Position numbers and translations under genes: made by a program. A model generated the notes under the pieces. That model saw only the letters and a program-made list of their open reading frames with translations, was not told the DNA's origin and made no database searches. Positions 36,301 to 51,300 of a stretch of DNA of 64,000 bases are shown piece by piece. Source of the stretch: Onthophagus taurus (taxonomy: Eukaryota > Arthropoda > Insecta > Coleoptera > Scarabaeidae); the NCBI RefSeq assembly GCF_036711975.1, contig NC_091971.1:11415501-11479500 (forward strand). Direction: 5' to 3'. Within the stretch, counting starts at the first letter, position 1. Each line of letters starts with the position of its first letter.

Positions 36301-39300
36301 AAACGCTCTGTTAGATGGTATTCGTTTAAGTTTCGAATAATCACCAGGTGCGTTGCCAATGAACGTAATTTGCATACCAATTAGCGTTGGTGCCATCATC
36401 AATTACTGCTCTGTGTAACCTCTGATTGCGGTCTTGATGGTTAACGAGTGAGAGAAATAAATATACATATGTTTTTAGAAACAAGTAAAAATTTCATTCT
36501 TTAAAAAAAAGTTTTCAACCCTCTTCCATCTTTATCAACTATTTTTATCTCTACATAGCGTTTTTTAGTGCATACCGTGAGCTTTCAGATCCCGACAGAA
36601 TACATAAATGACCTATTTTATTGTCGACGTTATCTTGAAAACACGGAGGCCACCGTGATGGCCGTTATAATTAAAAGCAAACATCTAAAGAAGCCGCTGG
36701 TCTACAAGCTTTAAGCTAATTACACTAAAGATAACTTCTTTTTTGTATCGAACACTTATAGTTTATGTAAAAACATAAACTTTGTGAAAAATATTTAAAT
36801 TTTAATTATTATTGCCATCAAATTTATCATCAAATTAGTATGTTTAATTGATGATTACGAAAACCTAATAATTAATTGTACTAAATCGTTATATCTAATT
36901 TGATTCTATGTTTAATTAAAGCGATTTGTTGTAACAGTGAAATGGCAGAAAATGTAAAATATCTGGATGGCGTTCCAATAAATAACGTCGAAACAAGCGA
37001 ATTACACAACGAATAATATTGATATGAAGTTTGTACTAACATTTATCGGGTTTTATTAAAAAATAAAAGAATCAAAACAATTTAATTCGAACCGAAATGA
37101 TTGGGAAAATAAAAATAATTACGCATATTTGCCTTTTTTTGTGTAATTTATGTTTTTTATGTTTATTAAATTTGAATCGGTGAAAAATATATTTGATGCT
37201 TATCAATATTATAAGTTGATTTTGACAAATTTTGATTTCAAAGGAAATTCAATCTGATCACAAAGTTTTTGGTCAAAAAATTATGATATCACATTTAATT
37301 TATTATATGAAAATATACTTGGAATTGTCTGCTAATAAGTTGGAAAAAATTCTGTCTTCATTAATCGCACGAATTCTTTTTTTTACAAATATTTTTTGAT
37401 ATAGTTAACTTGAACTATGTTGAAACTAGTTCGAGGTTTATTTTAAATGTCAGCGACAGAACATTTCAAATGATCTTTTCTAATTATAATTCACTTTTGA
37501 TGTGTCAATCAAAGTTGATGCTTTGAGTCTTCCTTATGGGAAGTACACAAATATCCCCTCTCTATAAGCCCTCTTTTATTTAATTCCTTTTTAGATGGTT
37601 TAGAACTATACTGTACTTATCTTATTTTGACATACTCTTTGTCATCTAGATTTAGCAAGTATTAAAACTTGTGTCTGGTATTCATCATTTCATATTTGAT
37701 TAAATAATGCTAAATCAGGATCTATTTTGTATAGCAAAAATTGAGCTCTATGTGCCAGATGAAAATAATACATACAGGAAGCATTAGAGGTAGTTCTGGC
37801 TCATCAATAAATTTTTGGGCTAAACATATCCTTCTTTACAAATGGCAACTTAAAACATTCATGACTTGTGACTATATGTTTTTTTAAATGTAACACCTGT
37901 ATATTTTATCATATTATGAATAGAATTAAATTTGTTTATACAGACGTATATGTTACTAACTCATAGCGCGCATAGTTCTTCAGATATTCAATTGTTTTTC
38001 CAAAATCATAATATCCAAAGATATTAGATACGCTATACAGCGTGTTCATAAAGCTTAGTTACTTTTGATGTTTTTCAAATAGCTTTTGCTTTGATTGATG
38101 TGTATATGACAGTTTCTAGTGATATGCTAAGATATGTTGTGGAATTTGTCACAGTGAGGGACTGACTGTTATAAGTTGTGACAGGTGTGACAGTTTTAAT
38201 TCGCAGATGAAGTTAGTTACGTTAGTTCTGTTAATGTTAACGTTAATTTTCAATTTCTGAAAGTAGTTTTGAAGGATGGTGGTTGATGAATATGAAGTTT
38301 TTTGATAAGTTGATTTATTTGAAAAGTTTGCGCGAAAATCAGTGTTTTGCCTGTGTACATAACTAGTTTTTTCACGGTGTCCAGTGATTCCAGCTGATTG
38401 AGTTTTTAATCGCTCTAGTTCAAAGCAGCTATTCAGCTGGGTCAGTTTGTGGATGAGAGCGTCATGGAATCATAGGCTCTATCGATGCCAAAGTAGCGAG
38501 TGAGGTTGCTTTATTACTTACTATTTGTTCAAATATGATGGAGATGTTTGTTTGTATGTATCTATCAGCGAAAAGACTCTCCGTAATTTTTGCCAAGATA
38601 AACAAGATAGAAAATGGGTTAGGTTGGGTTAGGATTTTGAATTATTGATAGGATTGCTTTACTTAAGGTTTATGTAGTTATGTATGACTATTCGTTTATG
38701 TATAATATAATATCCGCGTCTGATTATGTTATGTTGTTATCAAAGTTAAGAAGAAGGAGGTTGTGGGAACAATTCAGGATGCAGGAATGTTGAGGTGTAA
38801 GTTTGTTGCGTTGCCATTAACTTTACGATTTCTGGAGTTATTTGTATTTCGATCAGTTTGACAGTTCTATATTCATACTACGTGGGGTTTTGAGTATTTG
38901 TTTAATTTCAATAAGGTAATCCATAGATCTATGGTTTATGACCATAGATATCTTCTTCTCAATCCGAATCTCGTATAGTATAGTAGAAACGAGCTTTTAT
39001 GAGTTGGTCTGCAGAGCATTTCTCCATTCATTCTTATTCTCAGTTATATTGGATGTGCGCGTCAGACTTTGTCCTGTGATGTTTGTGATAAGGTGTATCT
39101 TGCCAGCTTCCACGTGACCTTTTGCCAGCTACTATGCCCTTTGAGGTAGGTCTTTCACGGGTCAACAAATTTTGCAATGTTTTCATCTCCAGGGCATCGA
39201 TTTTCTTTTTTTCCATCGTTTTTAATGACCAGCACTTTGATCCATAAAGATAGATAGAGAAGGCCAGGCTGCTTACCAGCCTCATTTTCGGTGTCAAAAA

Positions 39301-42300
39301 GATTGCATGACTTCTCGTACGTATTGACTGCGTCGATCTTCCTTATTTCAGATCTGTTATCGTTTGCTCGGCTAATTATCATAATTTTAGTTTAATTTTT
39401 AAATTCTGAATCTATATGTCTTTGTGATATTTTGTGTTACATTGTTTATGTCTTTTCTTGATTAGGTCTTCACTGTTCATTAAATTAAGACACTTCAACA
39501 AGAATCTACTTTGGAATTGCAATTTTTAAACTCAGAGCTTTTTAAGCTTTCAGAGTTTAAATTCAAATCAAGTTTAAAATTGGTATTCATCTAAGTCTTC
39601 TAGATTTTTCAAATTTTATGATTTCTTAAGATATCTTGTTGAACTGGATATCAAAATGAGAAAAGAAAATATTCTTTGTCTTTAAATTAATAGTCCTAAT
39701 TTGAACACTATCTTTTCTAAATCACTCTACAACTCTTTATATTTTTACCAAGATTAATTAATTAATTATTTTTAAAAAAATGTTCATTAATTTTAATTTC
39801 ATCCATCATCGCTTATCAATATATTATATTAATGACTTTCTTATCACACAGTAAAAATTTCCTTTTTCAAAAAGTTTATTATTACATTTAACTTATAAAA
39901 CGTTATTTTTGGCTTAATTTCGATTTTACCTTCAAATTGAAAAAAAAATTTCAATCTCAATGTTGAAATCCGATTTCTTATGTGAAATCGTTTAAAAATA
40001 TCTGAATTTTATTACAAAATGAAAAGCTATTTATACATTTATTCGACATAGGTAACTAAAGACGTAAAATTAATCAACTTCGACGTAGCAATTAACTTCG
40101 TTACACATTGCCAAATACGCGTCTTAATTGCATTGACTTAATTGAATTACATGCATTATTAATTGCGTGCATAAATTAATTCGTCTAACGTATAATGCGT
40201 TGTTCTAAAATCACACACATCTTTAAGTATTATAAATTAATTGTTTATTTTTCAAATTTATGTAGCTATTTTTGAATTAATTCAGTACAACTTCATTTTT
40301 ACTTTTTAATTAATTTTTTTAATTTATATATTTTTTTTGTAGTTTAACGTACAAAGATTACAAGAAACGACGCATCCCTTGGCCCAAAGCGGTCATCACT
40401 TGGGTGAACCAACGACGACCAGTAGCATGTATGCTCATAGTTCCACGGGTGGTTCGACACCGAGCAGCCCCCTACGGCCCCAAAAAGAGGAGGATTGTAG
40501 TCTGCACGGCAGGAGCAGTACGGACGGTAAGTTTATAAAGTAGTAGGTACACACAACAACTACAACGACGGTTTTGCAACGACGATGAGGCGCATAGCCA
40601 AAGTGTCTTGAGACTTTTTTTTCACGTTCCAAGTTAATCTATAGACGCGCGTTCTCGGCGCCGATAAGAGCCCCGCATTATTCGAATTTCGGAACACGGG
40701 AATTGCGTAACGGCCTCTACAACTATGGTAAAATTTATCGTGGTGATATCCAACGTCGATCGGTTACTGGTTTTAGTTGGAAACTGGAGAAAACTATTTT
40801 AGTTAACTATTTAATCGAGAACTTATTATTTACACCATTTTTGATACAATTCAATTTTATCACATTCGTCTTTGTATTAATTTAATCTAAAAAAAAGCAA
40901 TTTTCCAGTTGTTATTTCGTTGAGCACGAAGATTAGTAATATTATCTGGGATTTATGTTTTTTTATAATGCACAAATCTGCGCCAAACTGAGCATGACAA
41001 ACGAGCAAATCGCTAATTTACCACATGAATTCTTAATTTCCTGTATTTACTCGAGTTTTATTATTTCCAACTCATTACTAAGGCAATAATAACTGCTTAC
41101 TGCTTAATATAAGTCGTTATCTACTCAGAAGTGGTGTTTACAATGCTTTTTCTTAGTCCTTGGTAGTTATTTCATCATTGCATTTAGTTTTTAATATGGA
41201 CAGAAGTAAAAGTTAACATTGGCAATTTTGTAAGATAATACACAAAAATTCGAACAACCATGAATATGCAAAGGAACTGTTTCAATACAATTCGTTATGC
41301 TATATCAGAGGTTTCTATATAAATCAAAGTTTGCTTATAAACCAAGAATGACATAGAAAAACAAATATTGTTAGAATACAGCCCATAATTAATCAGGAAA
41401 CATAACCAAAAACCAGTAAAGTCGATATATTTGAAATGTCTTATAGCGAATTCACGATTTAGTAGGATCTTTGGAGCGGGGAGTAAGGCATGCGGGGAGA
41501 GGAGGTTCCATTCAACCGGAAATGATGGTGCTGGTGTGTATGTGTCCCAGACAGGACGTCGCCTCGTTATTTCTTTATGTAGGTAAAATAAAGGCGCGAC
41601 GTTCAGTCTGGAATGCACCATCCTTTCCGATTGGAACTCCCCTCTCCCCGCAAATGTCTGCAGAAATTAATATTAATGATTAAATATGACATGAGATTCA
41701 GTTTGCTTCGAAACCTAAGATCAAAAACCCCAAAAAAGCTTTCGTTTTTAATTTTCTCCCTAGAAACTAATTAACTTAATTAACTTTTAACTAATAACTT
41801 TTTAATTCCATAAAATTAGTCGTGCAAGTAAATTGCTGGGCAAATAAGACGTAGCAATAAATGGTGCAAGATAACTTTTCTCCCTTGCCACATAATCTGC
41901 ATAAATTATTAGTTAGAGTTTCGATTAAACAGTTGTTTGAAAAAAACATCATTGGAAATCTTAATTTGAAAAATTCTAGATTTTATAACTTGCTGTGTTG
42001 GACGATTACCTACAAAGTTTAAATAAGGATTCTTTCCTATGTTTTCTTTATCTTTATTTATCTTCTTTATTTTATCCTTCTATTCCCCTCTATCTGCTGT
42101 TTTTCGCCACATTCTCACTTTCAGCAGCTATATGTCTCATCGGACACTTCGAAATGTATACCATGATTATTTTGACTTTAATGGTTTCCATTATAACATA
42201 ACACCACGCTTGTAAGTGTGTACCAAGATTGCGATGTTTATTCTTCGATGACCAAAAAAGATTCAAGCAGTAGCATTCTAATTACATCCTTCCTTTGCTT

Positions 42301-45300
42301 ACTTTTTAATTTGTATATGGGCAGAAGTAAAAGTTAACACTGACAATTTTGCAAGATAAAACAGAAAAATTCGAACAACTATGAATACCACCTGCAACTT
42401 GCCATGTTGGACCATTACCTACAATGTTTAAATAAGGATTCTTTGCTATGGCACTACAGGCCAAATTGAACCCTGATCTTTTTTATTTGCTGCTTCTACT
42501 CCCGTCTATCTGCTTTTCTTCGCCACATTCTCACACTCGGCAGCTTGTATGTATCATCTAATGTATACCTTGATTGTTTTATCTTTAATGGTGTCCATTG
42601 TAACACCACGCTTGTAAGTGGCATACCAAGATTGCGATGTTTATTCTTCTATGACAAAAAAAGATATTAGATAGAAGATATTAAGTATTAGTCCATCCCA
42701 ATTCATGGTGCAGTTGTAAATTAACGTCACGGATAGCAATACATCGCGTGCCGTCGGTCTCTTGTCTAAAATTGGTCTCCGTATGTCTACATACACCAAT
42801 TAATAATACAAGATGTTTATCTATTTGCCATCGTGATTTGTAACTGCGCAGCGTGATGGAATACACTGTTGTTCACAACAAATCGCGTTTTGTTTTGATG
42901 ATCACACGACATTACAACCAAAATTAATTACAACCGAGGCGCTATAATTGCAATCTTCAACATTTTTTATTACATTGAGGAGTCATTATATCCTAGTTAT
43001 TCAACAATTAGTTATCCAAAATAGGAGATCACTTGTAGACTTTAATAACTACATTCTCTTTTTTACAACCCAAGAATATTTGTGGCGGTTATCTTCTAGA
43101 TTCAATGCAAAAGGAGTTTTCAATAGCGAAATTCTGTGATATATATCAGTCATGGTTTCAATCAATACTGCTTTAGACCAAGTTGTGAAAATCATTCCTC
43201 TAACTCCAGACTAAGTACAAATCTGAAATTGCACTACAAGGGTTCATGCCGAAAGCTTAGAAGTAATTTTAAATGACAAGAATTACATTACAAAGATTTC
43301 AGATGATTTGATTTTGTCTTTGTATGCTGGGCAAGCCGAAAGAAAGTATGGAAACGTTTATCAAACATCAAATGTTTATCATCACAAAACAAGAAACCGT
43401 AAAACACGTGGGATAGAAAAGATTAACACCTAACATTGTTTAGACTTTATTCTTACAAGCGCAATATGGGGTTATTTCCACAAAAATGAGTCACGCAGCT
43501 TCAGATACACAGAATAAGGCGGTTAAGCTACTTCCATTTCAGTGGCTTCTCGGTACTCTAAAGTCAGAATGCGCTCTCCAAAGTGCTCTTTCAACACATG
43601 ATACTCTGTTGGTTCGATGAGGTGGTCTACTCATTCTTGCATGAAGCACATCTTCTCAAGATCTTGGTTACTTTGGATAATAGAAATGATCATTTTCTAA
43701 AATTTTTACATATTATTCTCCAATGATCTTGTCTTCAATGAATATCACTCCAAATATTAACCGACTTGCCCGATAAGTTTGGATTTTGTAAGAAAAGAGC
43801 TTCAGATCTCTAAAAAACCATTTGTCGCAATCTCCCGGTTGATTCCGATTTGTTGTGTAGTTCGTCCGATCGATGACCTTGAAGTCTTTTGGAACACAAT
43901 GTTTTCTTAACATTTTTTTAACATGCCCTGCATTCAAGTAGGTACTAAATTTCAACATACTCTTGCCAAAATATATATAAATTTAAATCTTGATCTTGAT
44001 ACGTCGATGTAGCCCCTCGGATTTAAGTAATCTCAACTAAAACCCATTCTAATTTCTTTAAAAGTAAATTTAGTAGAAACCGTACGTACATGTAACAACT
44101 ATTGTATAACTTTTTTCTTTAAAACGTTAAGATTTAAAAGAAGGAAATGTTCGTAACTAGTTATGTAAAAGGTGTATGTATCTTTTTCCGTCTTGATCAC
44201 GAATTGAATCGATTAATCAAGTAAGCGTCGACACGCGATCTACGGTATAGTTGATTTGCATACAGCAAAGGAAGAAGAACTTCGCGTGGTCTCCTTTTGA
44301 AGCAGCTGTTTATCTCGCTTGTACATGTACGGACGTGTCCGTTATGGACAATTCTTCGCAACGTACGCGGGTATCATATTTAAAAGTCTTCCGATACGAA
44401 GAGAGTTACTTATCGCGGTTATTCATTAAAGGAGGAGTAGGTAGACTTCTGTTTTGTTTCCCCTCTATTTACCCGTTTAATTATCTTTTTATTCGCCGTA
44501 ATATTCTCCCCAGGTAGATTGTTAAATGGGGTTGCGAGGCGTCTTCGTTTTCGTCATCGTTATTCGTTTTTGCTCTTTTTTTTATTATTTCGCTTATTTG
44601 TTTCGAATAAAATACGGCGTCGCCGCGAAGATATACAGGCGCGTCGGAGCCCCCAAAAAGTCGCGACTGTGAAAAAAACGGGCGGCCGAAAGGGGCCCTA
44701 AAAATGGGGAGAGGACGGGGGGAAGCGCGGGGTGTGCCACGGTCGGCGACAAAAGCACACCACTTATAAACGGCCCGGGTCCCGGTAATCTACTGTCTTT
44801 GAAATAAATTACAAGGTGGAAAGGGGACAACTTGTTGTATAAATAAGGTAATTTATGTGCGCGACTCCAGAAAAAAGGCGCTTGTTCGTTGACTTTTTTT
44901 CGTTTCGTTTTTGGATCGCGTTCGGTTCCGTCTTTTGTTCTTTTCGCTAGCAAACAAATCACGACGATAATTCGCTACGGTAATTTTTTTTTACACAATA
45001 ATTTTTTAAATTGTTTGTCTTAAATCTTATTTTGTTTTAGATCCTCAACAAGGAGCCGATGATGATTCCTCGGAGGAAACGAACTCCAGGGCGCAATACG
45101 TTTCGGCAAATTGCGTCGTTTTCACCCATTACCAAGGGGATACGGCCAGCGTAGTGGACGAACATTTTTCCAGGGCTTTAGATAAAAATAACCATGCCAA
45201 AGGTAAGCTGTTCAAAGAAGGAAATGAAAATAAACCATTTATCCAAATTCGTTTCTGTAAGAAATTTCTAAAAACTTTACACCCGGTTTTCAAACAGCGT

Positions 45301-48300
45301 TTCAAACAACAACCAAAGAAAGTCTTGTTACCAAACGGGACCGACACTGGCTCTCAGTGGAGAAAGGATATCTAGACCAACAAATATCCAATTAAGATTC
45401 CGCACGTTCCAGGTGCGAATTCTTTCCTTTGTAATTTGCAATTCTCACTCTATCTGGTTCGGGTATCTTGCGTGACGTTTTATGTTCACTTTTCAACATT
45501 TAATTTACATTTTCAAGAAAAAGTTACTATAAAAACTAGATTTTCTTTTTATTTCCTTATGTAACTTTAATCATAATCATTGATGATAATATACAACTTT
45601 TTATCTTGAAAATTATTATTTCTTCCGTAATCCTTTGCAGATTTTTTTTTGCTTTAATATAACACTTTTTCGATTATTGATGTTAACTTTATAAAAATTC
45701 TGCAAATCTTTGCAAAAGTAACATGTCTTTTATTTTGGGCAAATTTAGCTCAAACAGTTTTGGGCAAAATAACAGAAAATTTAGCTTCGCTTTTAAAACT
45801 GCCAGAAAAAAAAGGCAAATTTGGTATTTCCGGGATGTATACAAATTAAATTGCTTTTTTCATAAATTTTACACTCCCAAATTCTCGTATAGTTTTATAC
45901 TTGGTATTACCATCATAAAACATTCAACTTTATGGTTCGACATCTTGTTAACATTTGATCAAAAGAATTGCAGTAAAGTTTACAAACCAGTCACTTGTGT
46001 AATAGCGTACCTATTAGAGACGTGGAAGTACTGATTGTACAACGTTAAGAAGTAAGTTTAAGTTATTGGGAAAGCAACCAAAACGAGGAAGGAATCAAAA
46101 AGCCAACTTCATCAGGGTACACTACAAAAGAATACAGGGACAGTTACGCGTAATTCCAACAACATTTCGAAACTTACATTTAGAGGTTAAAATGTAAAAA
46201 CTACTACGTTAGTACATTAGAAAGAGGGAGGGTGATATCCAGACCAAAAATACTAGAAGTAATTAAATTAACGACAACGTGGCTAACCTCCAACGCCATC
46301 AACCGTTAATAAAGGGCGTGAAACCGATCGAACAAGGGACGGCAACTGTCTCTGGTGGAAAAACTTAAGGAAATAAAAGTCACCAGGTTAACGTTCGACA
46401 GAGAGAGCAGATGGCTTTGTTATTGGAAACATCAAAGACACAAGGAAGAAAGGAAAGGAACAAATCAAGGACCAGAAACTTACAAAACGGACCCCTATGT
46501 ACCTAATGTACTCAGTTATGTCCAACTATGTCCATATGACCGAGTACATTGTTTGTTAAAATTTCGATTCAATCAACCAATATTTATTCCTGTATTGTAA
46601 GGAATTCTTGTGGAAAATGTAGTTTACGCAGTTCCGCAAGAGACACTTTGCATTTAGACACTTGGGCAACCTTCCAAACTGATTTCCACATGTTTTTTTA
46701 CAATAAAACTTAAATCCAACCCAACCCAACCCAACTAGTGCTTGAATCTTTAAACAATTAGTTTTCTAGAACAAAAAAAAGTTGCTTGAAGTTCAATCCT
46801 TAACATATCTAGGGCTAGCTACTTACTATAAACAGCTTTTCAAATCGAACTATTAAGATTTGGCCTGCAAAAGTATTTACCAACAGTATTGATTAAGTCT
46901 ACATAGTTAACAGTCTACATAACTTCTCGTACTCAACTCAACCTCATCTTCTAATGGAGTTAGAGTCACGGCTAGGTTTTGCACACCACAAACTTCTAAC
47001 CTATAGAACTGAATGATAGCTGATCTAGTTTCAGAACTGGATCTGACCCTCTGCGTTGTGAGTAAAGGACGCTATGTTGCAGAAACGTCTGTATATGGGT
47101 CTATGGGTGATTTCAAATTTCTGTGTAAACAGATAGTTGAATCTTTCTGCAAAGTAATGTCTAAATTGAAACTTGAATTTATATTCAATTTATACTTATA
47201 TCATCTTCCTAAGTGATCTCGGAATCATCCTCCAAACTAAACTTAACTATTTTTGCCATTAGATATTTTTTCGTATCTTTTTGCAGATTTAGGTTAAAAT
47301 TGAAACCTGAATCTCCTTACATTTCGATATTTGGACAACTACCTAAACTTTCTATCTTGTAATCTCATTTCCAATTAGTACTTGAATCTTTATGCAATTA
47401 GGTATTTGATTTATCTTGTAAATTAATTTCCAATTCTCATTGCAAATGACATAAAAATGGTACATCAATATTTGTGCAAATAGATCCTTGAATCAACCTC
47501 TAAAATGTTTGCAGACCTGAAATTCTGTGCATTTGGGCTTTAAGTAATCCTCCAGACTAGTTTTTAAGTTGTTGCTAACGTAGAATATGACTTGAATCAT
47601 TCTCCAAAATGATTTCCAAAGTGTTTGCCAAACTGGAACTTAAGTTGCACTTCAATCAGATACAGGAATCTTTCTCGAATTGAATTTTTAAATTGAAACC
47701 TGAATCACTATATATTTAGACACTTTGGGAACCTGACCATTGAATCTTTCTTCAAAATAACATTAATATGGGACAGGAACCTCTACGTAATTAGATTAAT
47801 AAATTGATATCCAAAATGTTTCAATTTAAACAACAAAATATGACAATTGCTAAAAATTTTTGAACATTTCAACCTATCTTATGAAAATCAGAATGTAAAT
47901 AACTAACTTATATACTGCTTGAGGTGATTTTAGTATGACACATGAAAATTGTAAATTTTGCTGTTTGAGAGTAATCCAAATTAGTTTTATGGAAAAATTA
48001 ATATGGCTTCTTATTAATCTGTAATTGCTAGAATTATTTCGCTCTTCAGTTACTTTTTCTACCTCGATAATGCAAAATCGTAAATTATTACTCATTAAAA
48101 TGCTAAAATATCGTAACGCTTAGTTCGGTTAATGTTTTTTTAAAGCTTTTTACAAAGTGTAATTATAAACCGTTATCAACAAAGAATAAAAATGATAAAT
48201 TGGCATGCTATATCACGTAAGAAAGAGAAATTCAGCAAGAAAATAGCACACTTTGTGGTGTTATTCCAACTGGTATGGATCAAACGTTATGATCAATTTT

Positions 48301-51300
48301 ATCGAAAACGGTGAAAGATCAAGTAATTAATATTTTCTCTTGTATAGTTATTAAGCAGACATTTTTTGATAAAAGTAATTAACAATAATATCTCTGACTT
48401 TATTAATAATTAATTACAATTTCTATTTTTTGCAACTTCACGCTAGTTAGGACCACTGGGATCTGTGTTCTTCATGCGCTTTTCACTTACATTCCAGCCA
48501 TCCTGTATATTTCATTAGGTCGAAGAAACTAGTATTTAGCAAAGCGCACCTTCACAACAAGGCAAGCAAGCTTAATGATAACTCTGGTGTGAAGATCCTA
48601 TTCTAAGGGATAAAAGATTATCGAAGATGAGTACAAAAGAAGTGCAAAAGATATAAACATAAGAAGAAATGCAACACGAGAAAACATAAAACTAGTAGAT
48701 CAAAATATTTAATTAAAGCGTAAAATCTCTAATTATATTTACGTGGCATTTACGTAGTCATTATTGCAGCAGCTGTTAAACCGGTACATACACATTATAA
48801 CCGAAGTGTGTGTAAAGTGAACTAGTTTTATGAATTTGTGTTAATCCACCAAATAAAGTATTTCTTAGTTCCTGTTTAAGCAGTTACCGCAATGAAGTGA
48901 TCGTTTTGAATCTGATCCGTTCTTGAATAAATTGGTTATTTCGATTTCAAAATGACACTTCATGAAAATATAGTCCCAGATTATTTGACCTTCCTTCTTT
49001 GGAGTTACTCAAGTTTATGCAATCGTGGTGTTAAGTGGATAGTGACGAAAAAATTATGGAACGGTATTGATTTGAGGTAACATTCGCTATTATAACATTT
49101 TCAAAACCATAAGCAGTTTTCAAAAAAATAAATAAATTTCCTGAAATTCAATCCTTAAGCAATGTGTTGATGTAATGTGATTTCTGCACAGTGCTTGAAT
49201 GTCATAGTGAAGAAATTCAAGCAAGCGCGGGTAAAATAGTTAATTTTTGACAATCATAGCCTCCTCATATTCAAGTTAACATCATCAATGATGTTAGAGG
49301 TGGATATCTCGCTTGAGGTTTCCTGTCGGGGCTGCGTTTTACAAATCTAATATACAAGATTGCTCCAGTTACAAACCATACGCTTCTGACCTGCAGAACT
49401 AGATAATAGCTGATCACTGTTTTTTGTAAGTTGATGTCTAATAACAACGAAGAAGAAGTGAGACAGGACATATCGTCATCAATCATTTACAGCTAAATCC
49501 AAAAGATAATAAAGTTACCTGGGATGCTGTAAATGTTATTCTTATACATTAACCACGATGATTGTGCTCTTTAAGGTGAGATCCTTGCAACTCAATGAGC
49601 AAGAACAACTTCTTAACACTACCTATTTTCGTCCCCCATATCACAGTCGGAAGAAATAACATTGAAGTTAGAAGGTCAAAAGTCAAGGTCCTTTCCTAAC
49701 AAGTACTAAAAGCTGCAATGATACTCTTCAAAATTGAACTTTGCTGTATTACCAAGTACATATGGAAACCTTAGTATAACGATGTGGTGCGATTATTGTA
49801 ATGAAATGTACATTCGTTTAAAGCAGAAGAAAATTTATTGAAATTATTGATGAAATGTATCAAATGTGCGCATTGAAATTGCAAACAAATTACATTTGTA
49901 TATCATTATATACAATTAAAGTGACAATTCCCAACATTGGTATTTCTTTAATTAATTTCAATATACTTGATTTAATAAGTAATATAAAGTTTAAGGTATT
50001 GAAGTTTGATGGAATTTATTTTGACATGATGGTTGAAGGTCAAAAAGTTTGAAAGTTAAGAAAAACTTTAGTCCTAAATTGAAAAACCGATCGGGACTCG
50101 AGTGACAAATGACCCCTAATCCGCATTCCGCTCCCACGTGAAAAATTCACGAATCGGAAGCCCCGGATGAGACGGTTACGTAACCAAGATCGATAGGCGG
50201 GTTTTCCTTTGTCTTCCCGCGTCCTTCGTGGCGTCCGCCATCGATCAATCCGCGGTCTCGAAGACACCAGAAGGTGCCCGACCGCGCCGTTGATTTATAT
50301 AAAACCGCATCTGATTACCGTCGCCCCTTCCACCCGCGAGACCCCTCATTTCCGAATGTTGCCCGTCCACAGTTTTATACCGTCGATTATCCTTTGAACT
50401 CGTTCCGACTCGCTCCCGGTTCCCACAGCGCCGCCGTCGCCGTCGGTTCTTCTTCGACTTATGTACTCCTTTTCTCTCTCTCGTCGTTTGAGCTTGCTGT
50501 GCCTTTAACTTCTTCGGTTAGGTTGGAACTTGTTGGTCGTTTTAGTTTTTTATTATTTGGATGAGGCGAAGCGTGATCTGGCCAATGGAAAACGAGAAGG
50601 GCAAAGGATTAATCGGTCCAGATTAGTAGATTTATACTCGGTGGACTCTTAAAAAATCGACCGGTACGGTACTGTTCCATTAGGCTATCGCCACCAATTT
50701 GTATGCGGTGTTTTCCTGTTAAAATGCCACGGATAATTACTAATTAGCGACGCGTTACGTCAACGCGTACACGATCGAATAAAACATTCAAAGAAAAAGA
50801 GAAAAATAACGGTTTTAACATGATTTTCCTCTTCCTATTTCTATCAACCAGTTTTTTTTTTCTTTAGATTATCCAAATTGGAATCGATTTATAATCCTAA
50901 TTATTGAGCTAGTTTAATGGTTTTAATTTTTTTTTTGAAATTCTTTAAACAAACTTGATCTTTATGATTTCGTCGAACTACTACATGGTCGTCAAGATCC
51001 TTTCTGTCAAGATTCGAATCCTCTCCAGTAATCGCTTAAATTTATAGTAGGGGTTTCGTGCGGCAACGATTCTCTATACGAGGGCGGCGGTTCAGATTTT
51101 ACGCCGGTAGTGGATCGGTCAATTTATCGCCACTCTTCTTCTTCTTCGCCAGTAAAGAGCGGCTTACATAAAACCAACAACTAATTATTTGCTGCTTTGA
51201 CGTTAACCGCCGCGATCGCAGATAGAAAACGAAAAGAATCTCGAACGAAAACGGGGGCTGTAAAACCAACATAATAAGACTACAGGATTTACATCTCTTT

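Larger units (their letters stand above)
30611..40342 (+). other. Rest of vg intron 1
   Basis: Mostly AT-rich. GC-rich islands at 31130-31440 and 35690-35990 stand out and may be regulatory. It also contains the transposon relics listed separately (33061, 39040) and a long hairpin (35292). No independent gene is supported; open frames at 33619-33955 are short, overlap one another and match nothing I know. Confidence 0.5.
40527..45040 (+). other. vg intron 2
   Basis: A 4.5 kb intron with a duplicated AT-rich segment, a GC-rich foldback and a transposase relic (all listed separately), and a GC-rich island before exon 3. In Drosophila the Notch-responsive boundary enhancer lies in intron 2; nothing here proves an equivalent. 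Confidence 0.6.

Noticed and set aside
38610..38635. TTGGGTTAGG-type motifs as telomeric repeat; similar runs at 46714 and 52838
   Set aside because: Only two or three imperfect copies each, within other repeats; no telomeric array.
45723..46034. 103-codon open frame in vg intron 3 as a nested gene
   Set aside because: No known motifs, AT-driven composition, no promoter or poly(A) context; probably chance.
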